From: Actinomycetes bacterium
GTDB lineage: Bacteria; Actinomycetota; Actinomycetes; DATJPE01
Length of the DNA stretch: 33,181 nt
NCBI GenBank assembly: GCA_035506535.1
Contig: DATJPE010000065.1
Location: 1-33,181, forward strand
Reading direction: 5' to 3'
In this document: positions 1 through 10,886 of the stretch, in pieces
Numbering within the stretch: position 1 is the first letter of the stretch
Layout: every line of letters starts with the position of its first letter
The notes under the pieces: model-generated
What the model was told of the DNA's origin: nothing
The model's database searches: none
What the model saw: the letters and a program-made list of their open reading frames with translations, nothing else
Position numbers and translations under genes: made by a program

Positions 1-66
1 TGGGCACCCCGATTGCGCGGAATCGCGTGGGTGGGTGGGGCTGGGCACCCCGATTGCGCGGAATCG
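1..66. repeat. 25-bp direct repeat pair carrying the 16-bp intergenic element
   Basis: A 25-base sequence occurs identically at 1-25 and 42-66, a 41-bp period. Each copy ends in the 16-bp element CGATTGCGCGGAATCG (10-25 and 51-66). The same element recurs between genes further along the window. No convincing coding frame runs through this stretch. The upstream neighbour is outside the window, so I cannot say whether this is a 3-prime or 5-prime flank. Confidence 0.9.
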
Positions 67-70
67 GCGG

Positions 71-110
71 GGGTGAGCGGGGGTGAGCGGGGGTGAGCGG
101 GGGTGAGCGG
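71..110. repeat. four tandem copies of a 10-bp G-rich unit
   Basis: GGGTGAGCGG is repeated four times head to tail without mismatch (71-80, 81-90, 91-100, 101-110), followed by more G-rich sequence to about 126. The period is close to one helical turn. It lies directly downstream of the 25-bp repeat pair and upstream of the DUF2156 gene. The rest of 111-247 shows only an imperfect hairpin near 209-235. Confidence 0.9.
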
Positions 111-247
111 GTCGGGCGGGGCGGGCAACCTGTCGATGGGATCAAGGTCACGGCGCGTCACCCCAGTGGAAGATCCGGGCCGGGAGGCGGGCGAGGGATG
201 ATGGTGGTCCTCGACGGCAGCGGGCCGTCTCGAGCCAGGAGGCGCAA

Positions 248-1972
248 CTGAGCAGCCTCGCCTCCCTGGAGACCCGCGGGCGGTCCGCCTGGGGCACGGC
301 CGTCGCGGCGCGCACCCCGGTCATCCTGGCCTGGGCGGTACGTCTCAACGCGGTCCTGTGCGTCCTCGACCTGCTGCGGCCGGGCGTGGGCGACCGGCTG
401 GCCCGTACGTCGCACTCCGCGCTCATCGACGGCGCAACGCTCGCCCTTGCCGTGGCCTCGGCCGGTGCCCAGTTCGTGCTGGCGAACGGCCTGCGCCGCC
501 GCAAGCGGCGCTCGTGGTACGTCACCGTGACCCTGGTCTCCCTCTCGACGGTGGCCGCCCACCACCACGAGGCCACCTGGTCGACGCTCACCGGGCTGGT
601 GCTGCTGGTCCTGCTCATCGCGGGCCGCCGCCACTTCACGGCGGCCCCGGGACCGGGGACGCTCACCCACGCGGCACAGGCCTTCGCCGTGATGCTCGCG
701 GTCTCCGTCGCGGCTGGGCTGACCCTGACCGAGGACACCGCCCCCTCAGCCCGCCTCCTGCCGTGGCTCGGCCAGACCCTGGTCGGCCTGATCGGCTTCG
801 TGCCCGACCTGCCCTTCCAGCGCCCGCCCCAGTCCGACCTGGCGGCGACGGTGCTCCCGCTCATGGGCGCGGCCACTGCCCTGGTCACCCTCGCCGTGCT
901 GCTCGCTCCCGCGTGGCGCCCGCCGCGACCCTCGACGGGCGACGAGGCGGCCGTTCGGGAGCTCCTCGACCGGTGGGGCGAGCAGGACTCCCTGGGCTAC
1001 TTCGCGCTGCGCAGCGACAAGTCGCTGGTCTTCTCCGCCTCCCGCAAGGCGGCCGTCGCCTATGGCGTCGCCGGGTCGGTCGCCCTCGCCTCCGGCGACC
1101 CGCTCGGTGACCCGGAGGCCTGGCCGGGCGCCATCCGGGCGTGGCTGGACACCGTGCAGGCCTACGGCTGGATCCCCGGCGTCCTGGGTGCCTCGGAGGC
1201 GGGCGCGACCGCCTATGCCCGGGCCGGCCTCGAGGCCCTCGAGCTCGGCGACGAGGCCATCCTGGAGCTCGCGGACTTCACCCTTTGTGGACGATCGATG
1301 CGCACGGTTCGCCAGGCCGTCAACCGGGCCGAGCGCTCGGGGCACCGGGTGGAGCTCGACCGCCAGCGCGACCTGGACACCGACCAGCTGGCCGAGCTCA
1401 CCTCGGCAGCCGCCGCGATGCGCGACGGGGACGTGGAGCGCGGCTTCTCGATGGCCCTGGGCCGCCTCGGCGACCCGCGCGACCCGGACCTGGTCGTCGC
1501 GCGGGCGCGTGACGCCGACGGTCGGCTCGCGGCGGTCCTGGTGCTCGCCCCGTGGGGGCGGCACGGCCTGTCCCTGGACGTCATGCGCCGCGCCCACGAC
1601 GCCGAGAACGGCGTCGTCGAGCTGGTCGTGGCCGAGCTCGCCCGGCGCGGCCCGCAGATGGGCATCGAGCGGCTCTCCCTAAACTTCGCGGTCTTCCGGT
1701 CCACCTTCGAGCGCGGCTCGCGGATCGGGGCCGGCCCGATCCTTCGGCTGTGGCGCCAGGTGCTGCTGCAGGCCTCCCGGTGGTGGCAGATCGAGTCGCT
1801 GTACCGCGCCAACGCCAAGTACCACCCGACCTGGGTCACCCGCTTCGTGTGCTACCGGCGCACCGGTGAGCTGCCGCGCATCGGGATCGCGGCGCTCGAG
1901 GCCGAGGCGCTGCTGGTACGCCCGCGGGTCGCCCGCCTCCTGCGACCCAGGCTCGGCGCGTCGGCGCGGTGA
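248..1972 (+). CDS. MprF/LysX-like DUF2156 membrane protein (putative phosphatidylglycerol lysyltransferase)
   Basis: This is probably an integral membrane protein with a C-terminal aminoacyl-phosphatidylglycerol synthase domain, the fold that moves an amino acid from charged tRNA onto membrane lipid in MprF and mycobacterial LysX. What I see: several hydrophobic N-terminal segments, then a soluble domain with GFSMAL (about residue 399) and LSLNFAVFRS (about 478-487), both typical of DUF2156. Start choice: the first GTG in frame (386) falls inside or just after a hydrophobic helix, and no ATG, GTG or TTG lies upstream in frame. A CTG at 248 sits five bases after a perfect AGGAGG (237-242) and gives 574 residues with an intact first helix. 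The lipid and amino-acid specificity is unknown. The protein could equally be a DUF2156 member with another acceptor. Confidence 0.75.
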   Translation: MSSLASLETRGRSAWGTAVAARTPVILAWAVRLNAVLCVLDLLRPGVGDRLARTSHSALIDGATLALAVASAGAQFVLANGLRRRKRRSWYVTVTLVSLSTVAAHHHEATWSTLTGLVLLVLLIAGRRHFTAAPGPGTLTHAAQAFAVMLAVSVAAGLTLTEDTAPSARLLPWLGQTLVGLIGFVPDLPFQRPPQSDLAATVLPLMGAATALVTLAVLLAPAWRPPRPSTGDEAAVRELLDRWGEQDSLGYFALRSDKSLVFSASRKAAVAYGVAGSVALASGDPLGDPEAWPGAIRAWLDTVQAYGWIPGVLGASEAGATAYARAGLEALELGDEAILELADFTLCGRSMRTVRQAVNRAERSGHRVELDRQRDLDTDQLAELTSAAAAMRDGDVERGFSMALGRLGDPRDPDLVVARARDADGRLAAVLVLAPWGRHGLSLDVMRRAHDAENGVVELVVAELARRGPQMGIERLSLNFAVFRSTFERGSRIGAGPILRLWRQVLLQASRWWQIESLYRANAKYHPTWVTRFVCYRRTGELPRIGIAALEAEALLVRPRVARLLRPRLGASAR

Positions 1973-1997
1973 CGTCGGCCCGGGCGGCTAGCGTGTG

Positions 1998-2011
1998 CGA
2001 ACACGTGTTCG
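1998..2011. promoter_or_regulatory. LexA (SOS) box upstream of ruvC
   Basis: CGAACACGTGTTCG is a perfect 14-bp palindrome matching the Gram-positive/mycobacterial LexA consensus CGAAC-N4-GTTCG. It lies 16 bases before the ruvC GTG. A possible -10 hexamer TAGCGT is at 1989-1994, so LexA bound here would block transcription start or clearance. SOS control of ruvCAB is established in mycobacteria. Confidence 0.88.
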
Positions 2012-2027
2012 TCTCGGGAGGAGCGTC

Positions 2028-2561
2028 GTGCGAGTGCTCGGGGTGGACCCCGGCCTGACCCGCTGCGGGCTGGGCGTCGTCGACGGCGCGCCCGGCCGGC
2101 GGCTGGAGCTGGCCGCCGTGGGGCACGTCCGCACCTCGCCCGAGGCCGACGTCGCGCAACGGCTGCTCACCCTGGAGCGCGAGCTGGTGGCCTGGCTGGA
2201 GGAGTTCGGACCGGATGCCGTGGCCGTGGAGCGGGTCTTCAGCCAGCACAACGTGCGCACGGTGATGGGGACCGCCCAGGCGGCCGGGGTCGCGATCGTG
2301 GTCGCCGCCCGCCACGGCGTACCCGTCGCCCTGCACACCCCCAGCGAGGTCAAGGCCGCGGTCACCGGCAGCGGCCGGGCGGACAAGGCGCAGGTCACCG
2401 CCATGGTGACCCGCATCCTGAGCCTGTCCGAGCCGCCCCGGCCGGCCGACGCCGCCGACGCCCTCGCGCTGGCGATCTGCCAGATCTGGCGCGGCAGCGC
2501 CCAGGCGCGCCTCGCGGGGGCCGTGGCTCGCGCGGGTGCCCGAGCAGGAGGTGGTCGGTGA
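2028..2561 (+). CDS. ruvC: RuvC, crossover junction endodeoxyribonuclease
   Basis: RuvC is the Holliday-junction resolvase of the RuvABC complex. It nicks the two opposing strands of junctions migrated by RuvAB. The 177-residue length is normal. The four acidic metal ligands are visible: D7 in GVDPG, E68 in VERVF, and D141 and D144 in RPADAADAL. The GTG at 2028 was chosen because GGAGGAG lies just upstream (2017-2023) and because the family begins MRVLGxDPG. An in-frame GTG at 1995 would place the LexA box inside the gene. It heads the ruvC-ruvA-ruvB operon, and its stop overlaps the ruvA start. Confidence 0.97.
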   Translation: MRVLGVDPGLTRCGLGVVDGAPGRRLELAAVGHVRTSPEADVAQRLLTLERELVAWLEEFGPDAVAVERVFSQHNVRTVMGTAQAAGVAIVVAARHGVPVALHTPSEVKAAVTGSGRADKAQVTAMVTRILSLSEPPRPADAADALALAICQIWRGSAQARLAGAVARAGARAGGGR

Positions 2562-3154
2562 TCGCGTACGTCTCCGGGCGCGTCGGCGCCCTGGCGCCCG
2601 AGCAGGCCGTCATCGAGGTGGGCGGCGTCGGCCTGGCCGTCCAGTGCACCCCGGGGACCCTCGCGCGGCTGCGAGTCGGTCAGGCCGCGCAGCTGGCCAC
2701 CTCACTGGTGGTCCGTGAGGACTCCCTGACCCTGTACGGCTTCGCCGACGACGACGAGCGCTGCGTCTTCGAGCTGCTGCAGACCGCCACCGGGGTCGGC
2801 CCGCGGCTGGCCCAGGCCGCGCTCGCCGTGCTCACCCCCGACGAGCTGCGCCGGGCCGTCGCCGCCGAGGACCTCGCGACCCTGGTCAGCGTCCCGGGCA
2901 TCGGTCGCAAGGGCGCCCAGCGCATCGTGCTGGAGCTCAAGGACCGCCTCGGTGCGCCCGTCGGACCCGGCTCCGCCGCCGTCCCCGCCCCGCGGTCGGC
3001 CGACTGGCGCGGGCAGGTCCACGCCGGGCTGATCGGTCTCGGGTGGTCGACTCGTGAGGCCGACGAGGCGGTCGCCGCGGTCGCCGACGACGCCGGTGAG
3101 ACGCCAGACGTCGCGGGCCTGCTGCGCGCCGCCCTCCGGACGCTGAGCCGATGA
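2558..3154 (+). CDS. ruvA: RuvA, Holliday junction branch migration protein
   Basis: RuvA binds four-way junctions and loads the RuvB motor. At 198 residues the length is normal. The N-terminal OB-fold domain (about residues 1-63) is followed by two helix-hairpin-helix motifs (GVGPRLAQ near 76-83 and [10 protein letters not shown] near 109-118) and a C-terminal three-helix domain that contacts RuvB. The GTG start overlaps the ruvC stop (GTGA), with AGGAGG just upstream at about 2546-2551, so translation is probably coupled. Its own stop overlaps the ruvB ATG. Confidence 0.96.
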   Translation: MIAYVSGRVGALAPEQAVIEVGGVGLAVQCTPGTLARLRVGQAAQLATSLVVREDSLTLYGFADDDERCVFELLQTATGVGPRLAQAALAVLTPDELRRAVAAEDLATLVSVPGIGRKGAQRIVLELKDRLGAPVGPGSAAVPAPRSADWRGQVHAGLIGLGWSTREADEAVAAVADDAGETPDVAGLLRAALRTLSR

Positions 3155-3204
3155 CCCGGCCTCCGGCCGGCGAGCCGATGACCCGGCCTCCGGCCGGCGA
3201 GCCC
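3151..3204 (+). repeat. 27-bp tandem duplication of the ruvB start region
   Basis: Two 27-base units (3151-3177 and 3178-3204) differ only at the last base. Each starts with ATG, preserves frame and encodes MTRPPAGEP. The six bases before each ATG (GAGCCG) are also identical. Each unit holds a short self-complementary core (CGGCC-TCC-GGCCG) that could fold beside the start codon. Confidence 0.95.
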
Positions 3205-4269
3205 GACGCGGGCCTGCTGGACGCCGGCGCCGGGTGGGACGAGCGCGCTTCCGAGGCGGCGCTCCGGCCGCGCCTGCTGGCCGAGTGCATCGGGCAGACG
3301 CGCGTACGCCGCCAGCTCGGCCTCGTCCTCGAAGCGGCCCGGCGGCGCGAGCGTGCCCCCGACCACGTCCTGTTCGCAGGCCCGCCCGGCCTCGGCAAGA
3401 CGACCCTGGCCATGGTGATCGCGAACGAGATGGGCGTGCCGCTGCGCGTCACCAGCGGACCGGTCATCCAGCACGCCGGGGACCTGGCCGCGATCCTGTC
3501 CTCCCTCACCGAGGGCGAGGTGCTCTTCCTCGACGAGATCCACCGGATGGCCCGCGCCGCAGAGGAGATGCTCTACCTGGCGATGGAGGACTTCCGGGTC
3601 GATGTCGTCGTCGGGAAGGGCCCCGGTGCCACCGCCATTCCCCTCGACCTGCCCCGCTTCACCCTGGTCGGGGCCACGACGCGCACCGGCCTGCTGCCCG
3701 GGCCGCTGCGCGACCGCTTCGGCTTCACCGCCCAGCTGGAGTTCTACGAGACCGACGAGCTCGTCCACGTGGTCCACCGCTCCGCGGCGCTGCTCGCGAT
3801 CCCGGTCACCGACGACGGAGCCGCGGAGATCGCCCTGCGCTCCCGGGGCACCCCGCGCATCGCGAACCGGCTGCTGCGCCGGGTCCGCGACTTCGCGCAG
3901 GTCGAGGCCGACGGGCAGGTCACCCGAGAGGTGGCCGCTGCCGCCCTGGCCGTCTACGACGTCGACCAGCTCGGCCTGGACCGCCTCGACCGGGCCGTCC
4001 TCGACGCGCTCTGCCGCCGCTTCGGGGGCGGCCCGGTGGGGCTGGCCACGCTCGCGGTCGCCGTCGGCGAGGAGCGGGAGACCGTCGAGGAGGTGGCTGA
4101 ACCCTTCCTCGTGCGGGCCGGCCTGCTCGTGCGCACCCCCCGCGGCCGGGTGGCCACTAGCGCCGCCTGGGAGCACCTGGGCCTGCCGGTCCCGCGGGCC
4201 TCGGTCGGACCGGCCAGCCCGCTGCCGCTGATCTTCGAGGAGGACGAGGAGGCCCCACCGGGCCCGTAG
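3151..4269 (+). CDS. ruvB: RuvB, Holliday junction branch migration ATPase
   Basis: RuvB is the hexameric AAA+ motor that drives branch migration with RuvA. Visible motifs are Walker [10 protein letters not shown] (77-85), Walker B with DEIH (128-131), the sensor-1 stretch GATTRTG, the arginine-finger region LRDRFG, and the C-terminal winged helix. The length is 372 residues from the first ATG, which overlaps the ruvA stop (ATGA). The first nine residues, MTRPPAGEP, are repeated immediately because of a 27-bp tandem duplication. A second ATG at 3178 with the same upstream bases (GAGCCG) would give 363 residues. Either start may be used, and neither has a clear Shine-Dalgarno. Confidence 0.96.
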   Translation: MTRPPAGEPMTRPPAGEPDAGLLDAGAGWDERASEAALRPRLLAECIGQTRVRRQLGLVLEAARRRERAPDHVLFAGPPGLGKTTLAMVIANEMGVPLRVTSGPVIQHAGDLAAILSSLTEGEVLFLDEIHRMARAAEEMLYLAMEDFRVDVVVGKGPGATAIPLDLPRFTLVGATTRTGLLPGPLRDRFGFTAQLEFYETDELVHVVHRSAALLAIPVTDDGAAEIALRSRGTPRIANRLLRRVRDFAQVEADGQVTREVAAAALAVYDVDQLGLDRLDRAVLDALCRRFGGGPVGLATLAVAVGEERETVEEVAEPFLVRAGLLVRTPRGRVATSAAWEHLGLPVPRASVGPASPLPLIFEEDEEAPPGP

Positions 4270-4277
4270 ACTGCGCG

Positions 4278-4295
4278 TCCCCGAGACACCGGGGA
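4278..4295 (+). terminator. small hairpin between ruvB and yajC
   Basis: TCCCCG (4278-4283) and CGGGGA (4290-4295) are perfect six-base arms around the loop AGACAC, nine bases after the ruvB stop. There is no U-tract. It could be a weak terminator, an attenuator or an mRNA-stability stem separating the ruv and sec genes. Confidence 0.45.
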
Positions 4296-4322
4296 TTCAG
4301 AAGCCGGGCATCCAGACACCAA

Positions 4323-4802
4323 GTGCCCGAGACGCAGAGGACGTGGGACGACGTGGCGACGGTTCTCGTCTACGGGCTGCTCATCGCGGCGGTGGTCTGG
4401 CTGCTCGCCATCCGCCCGGTACGTCGCCAGCGCGCCCAGCGTGCCGCGGTCGAGGCCCGGCTCGCCCCAGGCGTGCGGGTGATGACCACCAGCGGCCTGC
4501 TCGGAAGGGTGGTCGAGGTGGCCGGCGAGGAGGTCGTCCTCGACGTCGGCAATGGGGTGCAGCTGCGCTTCGTCGCCCGGGCGGTGGCCACGGTGTTGCC
4601 CGAGGACGCCGAGACCATCGCCGCGCTGCCCGAGGCCGACACCGTCGCCGCGCTCGAGGCCGACACCGGCCGGCCCGACGCCGGTCAGGCTGACGCCGGT
4701 CAGGCTGACGCCGAGCAGCCCCCCGCGGGCGCTGAACGGGATGCCCCGGAGGGCGCTGGGAACTCCTCGCCCGCACCGAACGTCACCGACGAGGACACCT
4801 GA
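4323..4802 (+). CDS. yajC: YajC, preprotein translocase accessory subunit
   Basis: YajC is the small single-span membrane protein that joins SecDF in the Sec holotranslocon. One transmembrane helix (about residues 11-26) is followed by a basic RPVRRQRAQR stretch and the YajC core with VMTTSGLLGRVVEV. The 159-residue length is above the usual 85-120 because of a hydrophilic Ala/Asp/Glu tail containing a 15-bp nucleotide repeat (about 4677-4711, repeating DAGQA). The start could be the GTG at 4323 (no Shine-Dalgarno) or the GTG at 4353 just before the helix (AGAGGA about 11 bases upstream), which gives 149 residues. It is followed by secD and secF. Confidence 0.9.
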   Translation: MPETQRTWDDVATVLVYGLLIAAVVWLLAIRPVRRQRAQRAAVEARLAPGVRVMTTSGLLGRVVEVAGEEVVLDVGNGVQLRFVARAVATVLPEDAETIAALPEADTVAALEADTGRPDAGQADAGQADAEQPPAGAERDAPEGAGNSSPAPNVTDEDT

Positions 4803-4911
4803 CCCGCGCGAGAACCCGCGCGCGCGGCGGCCCGTTCACCGGCCGGGCCCCGGGATCGGGGATACTGCTGCGACCGACGTCGGCCGGCGACACGAGGAGA
4901 GCTTCACCGTC

Positions 4912-6720
4912 ATGGCACGAAAGCCAGTCGCGACCGGCGCGAGCACCCCTGGCCGTTTCCTGGTGGTGATGGCGCTGGTCCTGGTGGCGCTCGGCAGCTG
5001 GATGGCCATCACCGGGCACACCACGCCCAAGCTCGGCCTGGACCTGCGCGGCGGCACCAGCGTCACGTTGATCCCCCAGACCCCGAACGGCCAGGGCAAG
5101 GTCACCCAGTCCGCGCTCAACCAGGCGGTCGACATCATCCGCCAGCGCGTCAACGGCACCGGCGTCGCCGAGGCCGAGGTGACCACCCAGGGCAGCGGCA
5201 GCGGGGCCACCATCGTCGTCTCGGTCCCGGGCAAGAACCAGGGCGACCTGGTGGACAAGGTCGGCCAGACCGCCCAGCTGACCTTCCGGCCGGTCCTGCA
5301 GGAGGCGGCATCGGGCACCACGACGACCCCGACGCCCACCCCGAGCACGAGCTCGAGCTCGAGCGCCAAGGCGAGCTCGAAGGCCTCCGCCAAGGCCAAG
5401 GCGACGGCCAGCGCCAAGGCGAAGGCGTCCGCGAAGGCGTCCGCGAAGGCTTCGACGTCGAAGGCCGGGCGGTTGCTCACCCCAGGCCTGACCGCCGACG
5501 CGAGCGCCTCCGCCAGCCCCTCGACCAGCGCGAGCCCGGCGGCCGCCGGCGCCTCCGCCAGCCCCGCAGCCAGTGGGTCGGCGAGTGCGTCGGCCAGCGC
5601 CTCGGGCTCCTACGGCCCGGCGATCCCGCCCTCGCAGCTGCAGGGCAAGACCCAGGCCTCGCTGCAATCGGTCTACGACTCCATCGACTGCCTCAACCCG
5701 GCCAACCGCGAGGGGTTCAAGGACGACCCGGACCTCCTGCTGGTGACCTGTTCCCGCGACGGGCTGACCAAGTTCATGCTCGACAAGGCGGCCGTCGCCG
5801 GCACCCAGATCAAGAGCGCGGAGGCTGGGCTCGACACGACGAGCGGCAGCGGCTGGCTCATCGACCTGCAGTTCAAGTCCAAGGGGACCGAGCAGTTCAA
5901 GGACATCACCAAGAAACTGGTCTCGAACCCCTCGCCCACCAACGAGTTCGCGATCACCCTCGACGGTCTGGTGGTGAGCCACCCGTACGTGCAGAGCGCG
6001 ATCGTCAACGGGTCGGCGCAGATCAGCGGGTCGTTCACCAAGCAGGAGGCCAAGGACCTCGCCGACGTGCTGAAGTACGGCGCGCTGCCGCTGTCCTTCC
6101 AGATCGGCGAGGTCGAGTCCACCTCGCCGACCCTCGGCAGCGACCAGCTGCAGGCCGGCCTCATCGCGGGCGCCCTGGGCCTGCTCCTCGTGGTCCTGTA
6201 CTCGATCCTGTACTACCGCGGGCTGGCGGTCGTCACGGTCCTGTCGCTGACCGTCGCCGGCCTGCTGACGTACGGCCTGATCTGCTACCTCGGCGTCGCG
6301 ATCGGGTTCACCCTCACCCTCGCCGGCATCGCCGGCACCATCGTCGCCGTCGGCATCACCGCCGACTCCTTCGTCGTCTTCTTCGAACGACTGCGCGACG
6401 AGGTCCGCGAGGGCCGCTCGCTGCGGTCGGCGGTGGAGACCGGCTGGGTACGTGCGCGGCGCACGATCATCGCCGCCGACCTGGTGTCGATCCTGGCGGC
6501 GGCCGTGCTGTACGTCGTCTCGATCGGCGCCGTCCGCGGCTTCGCCTTCACCCTCGGGCTGACCACGATCGTCGACCTGTTCGTCGTGTTCTTCTTCACC
6601 AAGCCGATGATGACCCTGCTCGCGCGCACGGAGTTCTACGGCAAGGGCCACCCGTGGTCCGGCCTCGACCCTGACCGTCTCGGCCGTCGACGCCCTGAGA
6701 CCACCCTGCAGGAGGCGTGA
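4912..6720 (+). CDS. secD: SecD, protein translocase subunit
   Basis: SecD uses the proton gradient to assist the late steps of Sec export, together with SecF. It has 602 residues from the ATG at 4912, with GAGGAG upstream. The frame is open further upstream, but that reading only overlaps yajC. Order of parts: TM1 (about 15-34), the SecD motif LGLDLRGG (about 42-49), the first external domain P1, a low-complexity Ser/Ala/Lys/Thr insert (about 134-234), the rest of P1, then five membrane helices (about 412-570). Within these helices are FQIGEVESTSP just before the second helix and GITADSFVVFFERLRDE. The insert is unusual in its repetitiveness. The secF start overlaps or abuts the stop. Confidence 0.96.
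   Translation: MARKPVATGASTPGRFLVVMALVLVALGSWMAITGHTTPKLGLDLRGGTSVTLIPQTPNGQGKVTQSALNQAVDIIRQRVNGTGVAEAEVTTQGSGSGATIVVSVPGKNQGDLVDKVGQTAQLTFRPVLQEAASGTTTTPTPTPSTSSSSSAKASSKASAKAKATASAKAKASAKASAKASTSKAGRLLTPGLTADASASASPSTSASPAAAGASASPAASGSASASASASGSYGPAIPPSQLQGKTQASLQSVYDSIDCLNPANREGFKDDPDLLLVTCSRDGLTKFMLDKAAVAGTQIKSAEAGLDTTSGSGWLIDLQFKSKGTEQFKDITKKLVSNPSPTNEFAITLDGLVVSHPYVQSAIVNGSAQISGSFTKQEAKDLADVLKYGALPLSFQIGEVESTSPTLGSDQLQAGLIAGALGLLLVVLYSILYYRGLAVVTVLSLTVAGLLTYGLICYLGVAIGFTLTLAGIAGTIVAVGITADSFVVFFERLRDEVREGRSLRSAVETGWVRARRTIIAADLVSILAAAVLYVVSIGAVRGFAFTLGLTTIVDLFVVFFFTKPMMTLLARTEFYGKGHPWSGLDPDRLGRRRPETTLQEA
5308..5610 (+). repeat. low-complexity Ser/Ala/Lys coding repeat inside secD
   Basis: About 100 codons made almost wholly of Ser, Ala, Lys, Thr and Pro. 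The first half repeats AKAS-like units (lysine and alanine, strongly basic), and the second half repeats SAS/SPS without lysine. At the nucleotide level it is a degenerate tandem array of AAGGCGTCCGCG-like 12-base units around 5400-5450. The frame is preserved. Confidence 0.85.
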
Positions 6721-7898
6721 TGTCGAGGCTGTCCGACGCCACCGGGCGCCTGTATCGCGGCGAGGTCTCCTACGACTTCGTCAGCCGCTGGCGCCGCTGG
6801 TACACGATCTCGGGGATCGTCCTGCTCATCTCCGTCGGGGCGCTGTTCGTCCGCGGCCTCGACCTGGGGATCGAGTTCAAGGGCGGCGCGGTCTTCCTCG
6901 TCCCGACGAGCACCGGCACCGTCGCCCAGGCCCAGACCGCCGTGAAGGACGCCGGCGTCAACGGCGAGGTCGTCGTCACCGAGGTCACCAGCAAGAGCGG
7001 CCGCTCGCTGCGCATCCAGACCCCGTCACTGGCGAACGGCCAGGCCATCACGATCCGCAACGACCTCGCCACGAAGTTCACGGTGCCGCAGGACCAGATC
7101 AGCACCCAGGTGGTCGGACCGTCGTGGGGCCAGCAGATCACCAAGAAGGCCATCCGCGGCCTGGTGATCTTCATCGTGCTCGTCGTGATCTTCCTGACGC
7201 TCTACTTCGAGTGGAAGATGGCCATCGCCGCGGTCATCGCCCTCATCCACGACCTGCTCATCACGGTGGGGATCTATGCCCTCACCGGCTTCACGGTCAC
7301 CCCTGCGACGGTGATCGGCGTCCTGACCATCCTCGGGTACTCCCTCTACGACACCGTCGTCGTCTTCGACAAGGTCAAGGAGAACTCCCGCGGCCTGACG
7401 TCGGGGAGTCGGATGACCTACAGCGAGTCGGCCAACCTGGCCCTGAACCAGACCCTGGTCCGCTCGATCAACACCTCGATCATCGCGCTGCTCCCCGTGG
7501 CCTCCATCCTCTTCGTCGGGTCGGGCCTGCTCGGAGCCGGGACCCTCAAGGACCTCTCGCTGGCGCTGTTCATCGGCCTCGCCGCAGGCACGTACTCCTC
7601 GATCTTCATCGCCGTCCCGCTGCTGACCCAGATGAAGGAGCGGGAGCCGGCCATGCAGGCGCTGGCGCGACGGGTGGAGGCTCGCCGATCGGCCGGCAAG
7701 GTGCCGGCGGGGGTCGTCTCGTCGACTCGCCCCTCCTCGGCTTCGCGACCCGCCGCGCAGGAGGCTGCGGTGGTCGACCCGGCACCGGTCGCCGCCCAGG
7801 CGCCGGCTCCTCGACCCAACCCCCCGGCCCAGGCCGGGCAGCGCAACCAGCCGCGACGCGGCGGGCAGCGGCGGCCGCCGGGGAAGAAGCGCCGGTGA
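6720..7898 (+). CDS. secF: SecF, protein translocase subunit
   Basis: SecF is the partner of SecD in the proton-driven Sec accessory complex. The length is 392 residues. It has a first membrane helix (about 27-46), the motif LGIEFKGG (49-56), an external domain, and a block of membrane helices with the SecF signature region YSLYDTVVVFDKVKEN. The C-terminal 80 or so residues are a Pro/Ala/Arg-rich basic tail ending in GKKRR. The ATG at 6720 was preferred over the adjacent GTG (6717) because of its better spacing from GGAGG at 6711-6715. It overlaps the secD stop by one base, and its own stop overlaps the apt start. Confidence 0.95.
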   Translation: MSRLSDATGRLYRGEVSYDFVSRWRRWYTISGIVLLISVGALFVRGLDLGIEFKGGAVFLVPTSTGTVAQAQTAVKDAGVNGEVVVTEVTSKSGRSLRIQTPSLANGQAITIRNDLATKFTVPQDQISTQVVGPSWGQQITKKAIRGLVIFIVLVVIFLTLYFEWKMAIAAVIALIHDLLITVGIYALTGFTVTPATVIGVLTILGYSLYDTVVVFDKVKENSRGLTSGSRMTYSESANLALNQTLVRSINTSIIALLPVASILFVGSGLLGAGTLKDLSLALFIGLAAGTYSSIFIAVPLLTQMKEREPAMQALARRVEARRSAGKVPAGVVSSTRPSSASRPAAQEAAVVDPAPVAAQAPAPRPNPPAQAGQRNQPRRGGQRRPPGKKRR

Positions 7899-8422
7899 GC
7901 GAGCCCGGCGTCGCCGACCTGCTCCTCACCCACGTCAGAGACGTCCCCGACTGGCCCCAGCCGGGCGTGGTGTTCAAGGACATCACGCCGCTGCTCGCCG
8001 ACGCGCGGGGCTTCGCCCGCGTGGTCGACGCGCTCGCGGCGGAGACCGGTCCGGTGGACCGGGTCGTGGGCATCGAGGCGCGCGGGTTCATCCTCGCCGC
8101 CCCGGTCGCCTACCGGCTCGGCTCGGGCTTCGTCCCGGTCCGCAAGCAGGGGAAGCTGCCGAGCCCGACCCTCGTCGAGGCCTACCTGCTCGAGTACGGC
8201 GAGGCGGTGCTGGAGATCCGCCACGAGACGCTGCAGCCGGGGGACCGGGTGCTCATCGTCGACGACGTCCTCGCCACGGGTGGCACCGCGGCAGCGGCCG
8301 TGGAGCTCGTGCGGCGGTGCGGGGCGAAGGTGGTGGGCGTGCAGGTCCTCATCGAGCTGGGCCTCCTGGGGGGCCGCGCCCAGCTGGCCGACGTGCCGGT
8401 GCGGGCGCTGCTGTCCCTGTGA
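7895..8422 (+). CDS. apt: Adenine phosphoribosyltransferase
   Basis: Apt converts adenine and PRPP to AMP and pyrophosphate in purine salvage, in the cytoplasm. It has 175 residues, the usual size. The family features are FKDITPLL near the N terminus, the GIEARGF stretch, and the PRPP loop [14 protein letters not shown] (119-132). The GTG at 7895 overlaps the secF stop (GTGA), so it probably shares the secF transcript. The secDF-apt-relA order is common in actinobacteria. Confidence 0.95.
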   Translation: MSEPGVADLLLTHVRDVPDWPQPGVVFKDITPLLADARGFARVVDALAAETGPVDRVVGIEARGFILAAPVAYRLGSGFVPVRKQGKLPSPTLVEAYLLEYGEAVLEIRHETLQPGDRVLIVDDVLATGGTAAAAVELVRRCGAKVVGVQVLIELGLLGGRAQLADVPVRALLSL

Positions 8423-8450
8423 CCGGGTCGCAGCGGCGGGAAGCGCACCC

Positions 8451-8481
8451 TCGACTCAGGCGTTCCACCCGTCGATAAACT
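8451..8481 (+). promoter_or_regulatory. candidate promoter for relA
   Basis: TAAACT (8476-8481) fits the actinobacterial -10 pattern TANNNT in an otherwise very G+C-rich gap. TCGACT (8451-8456) could be a -35, but the 19-bp spacing is long. A transcript from here would carry a leader of about 20-25 bases before the relA GTG. Called from pattern only. Confidence 0.45.
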
Positions 8482-8510
8482 CGACACGGCGGGGAGAGGG
8501 CGAGGAGGCA

Positions 8511-10862
<2,352 letters not shown>

Positions 10863-10886
10863 GCACGGACGCCCCGCGTCCGCCCA

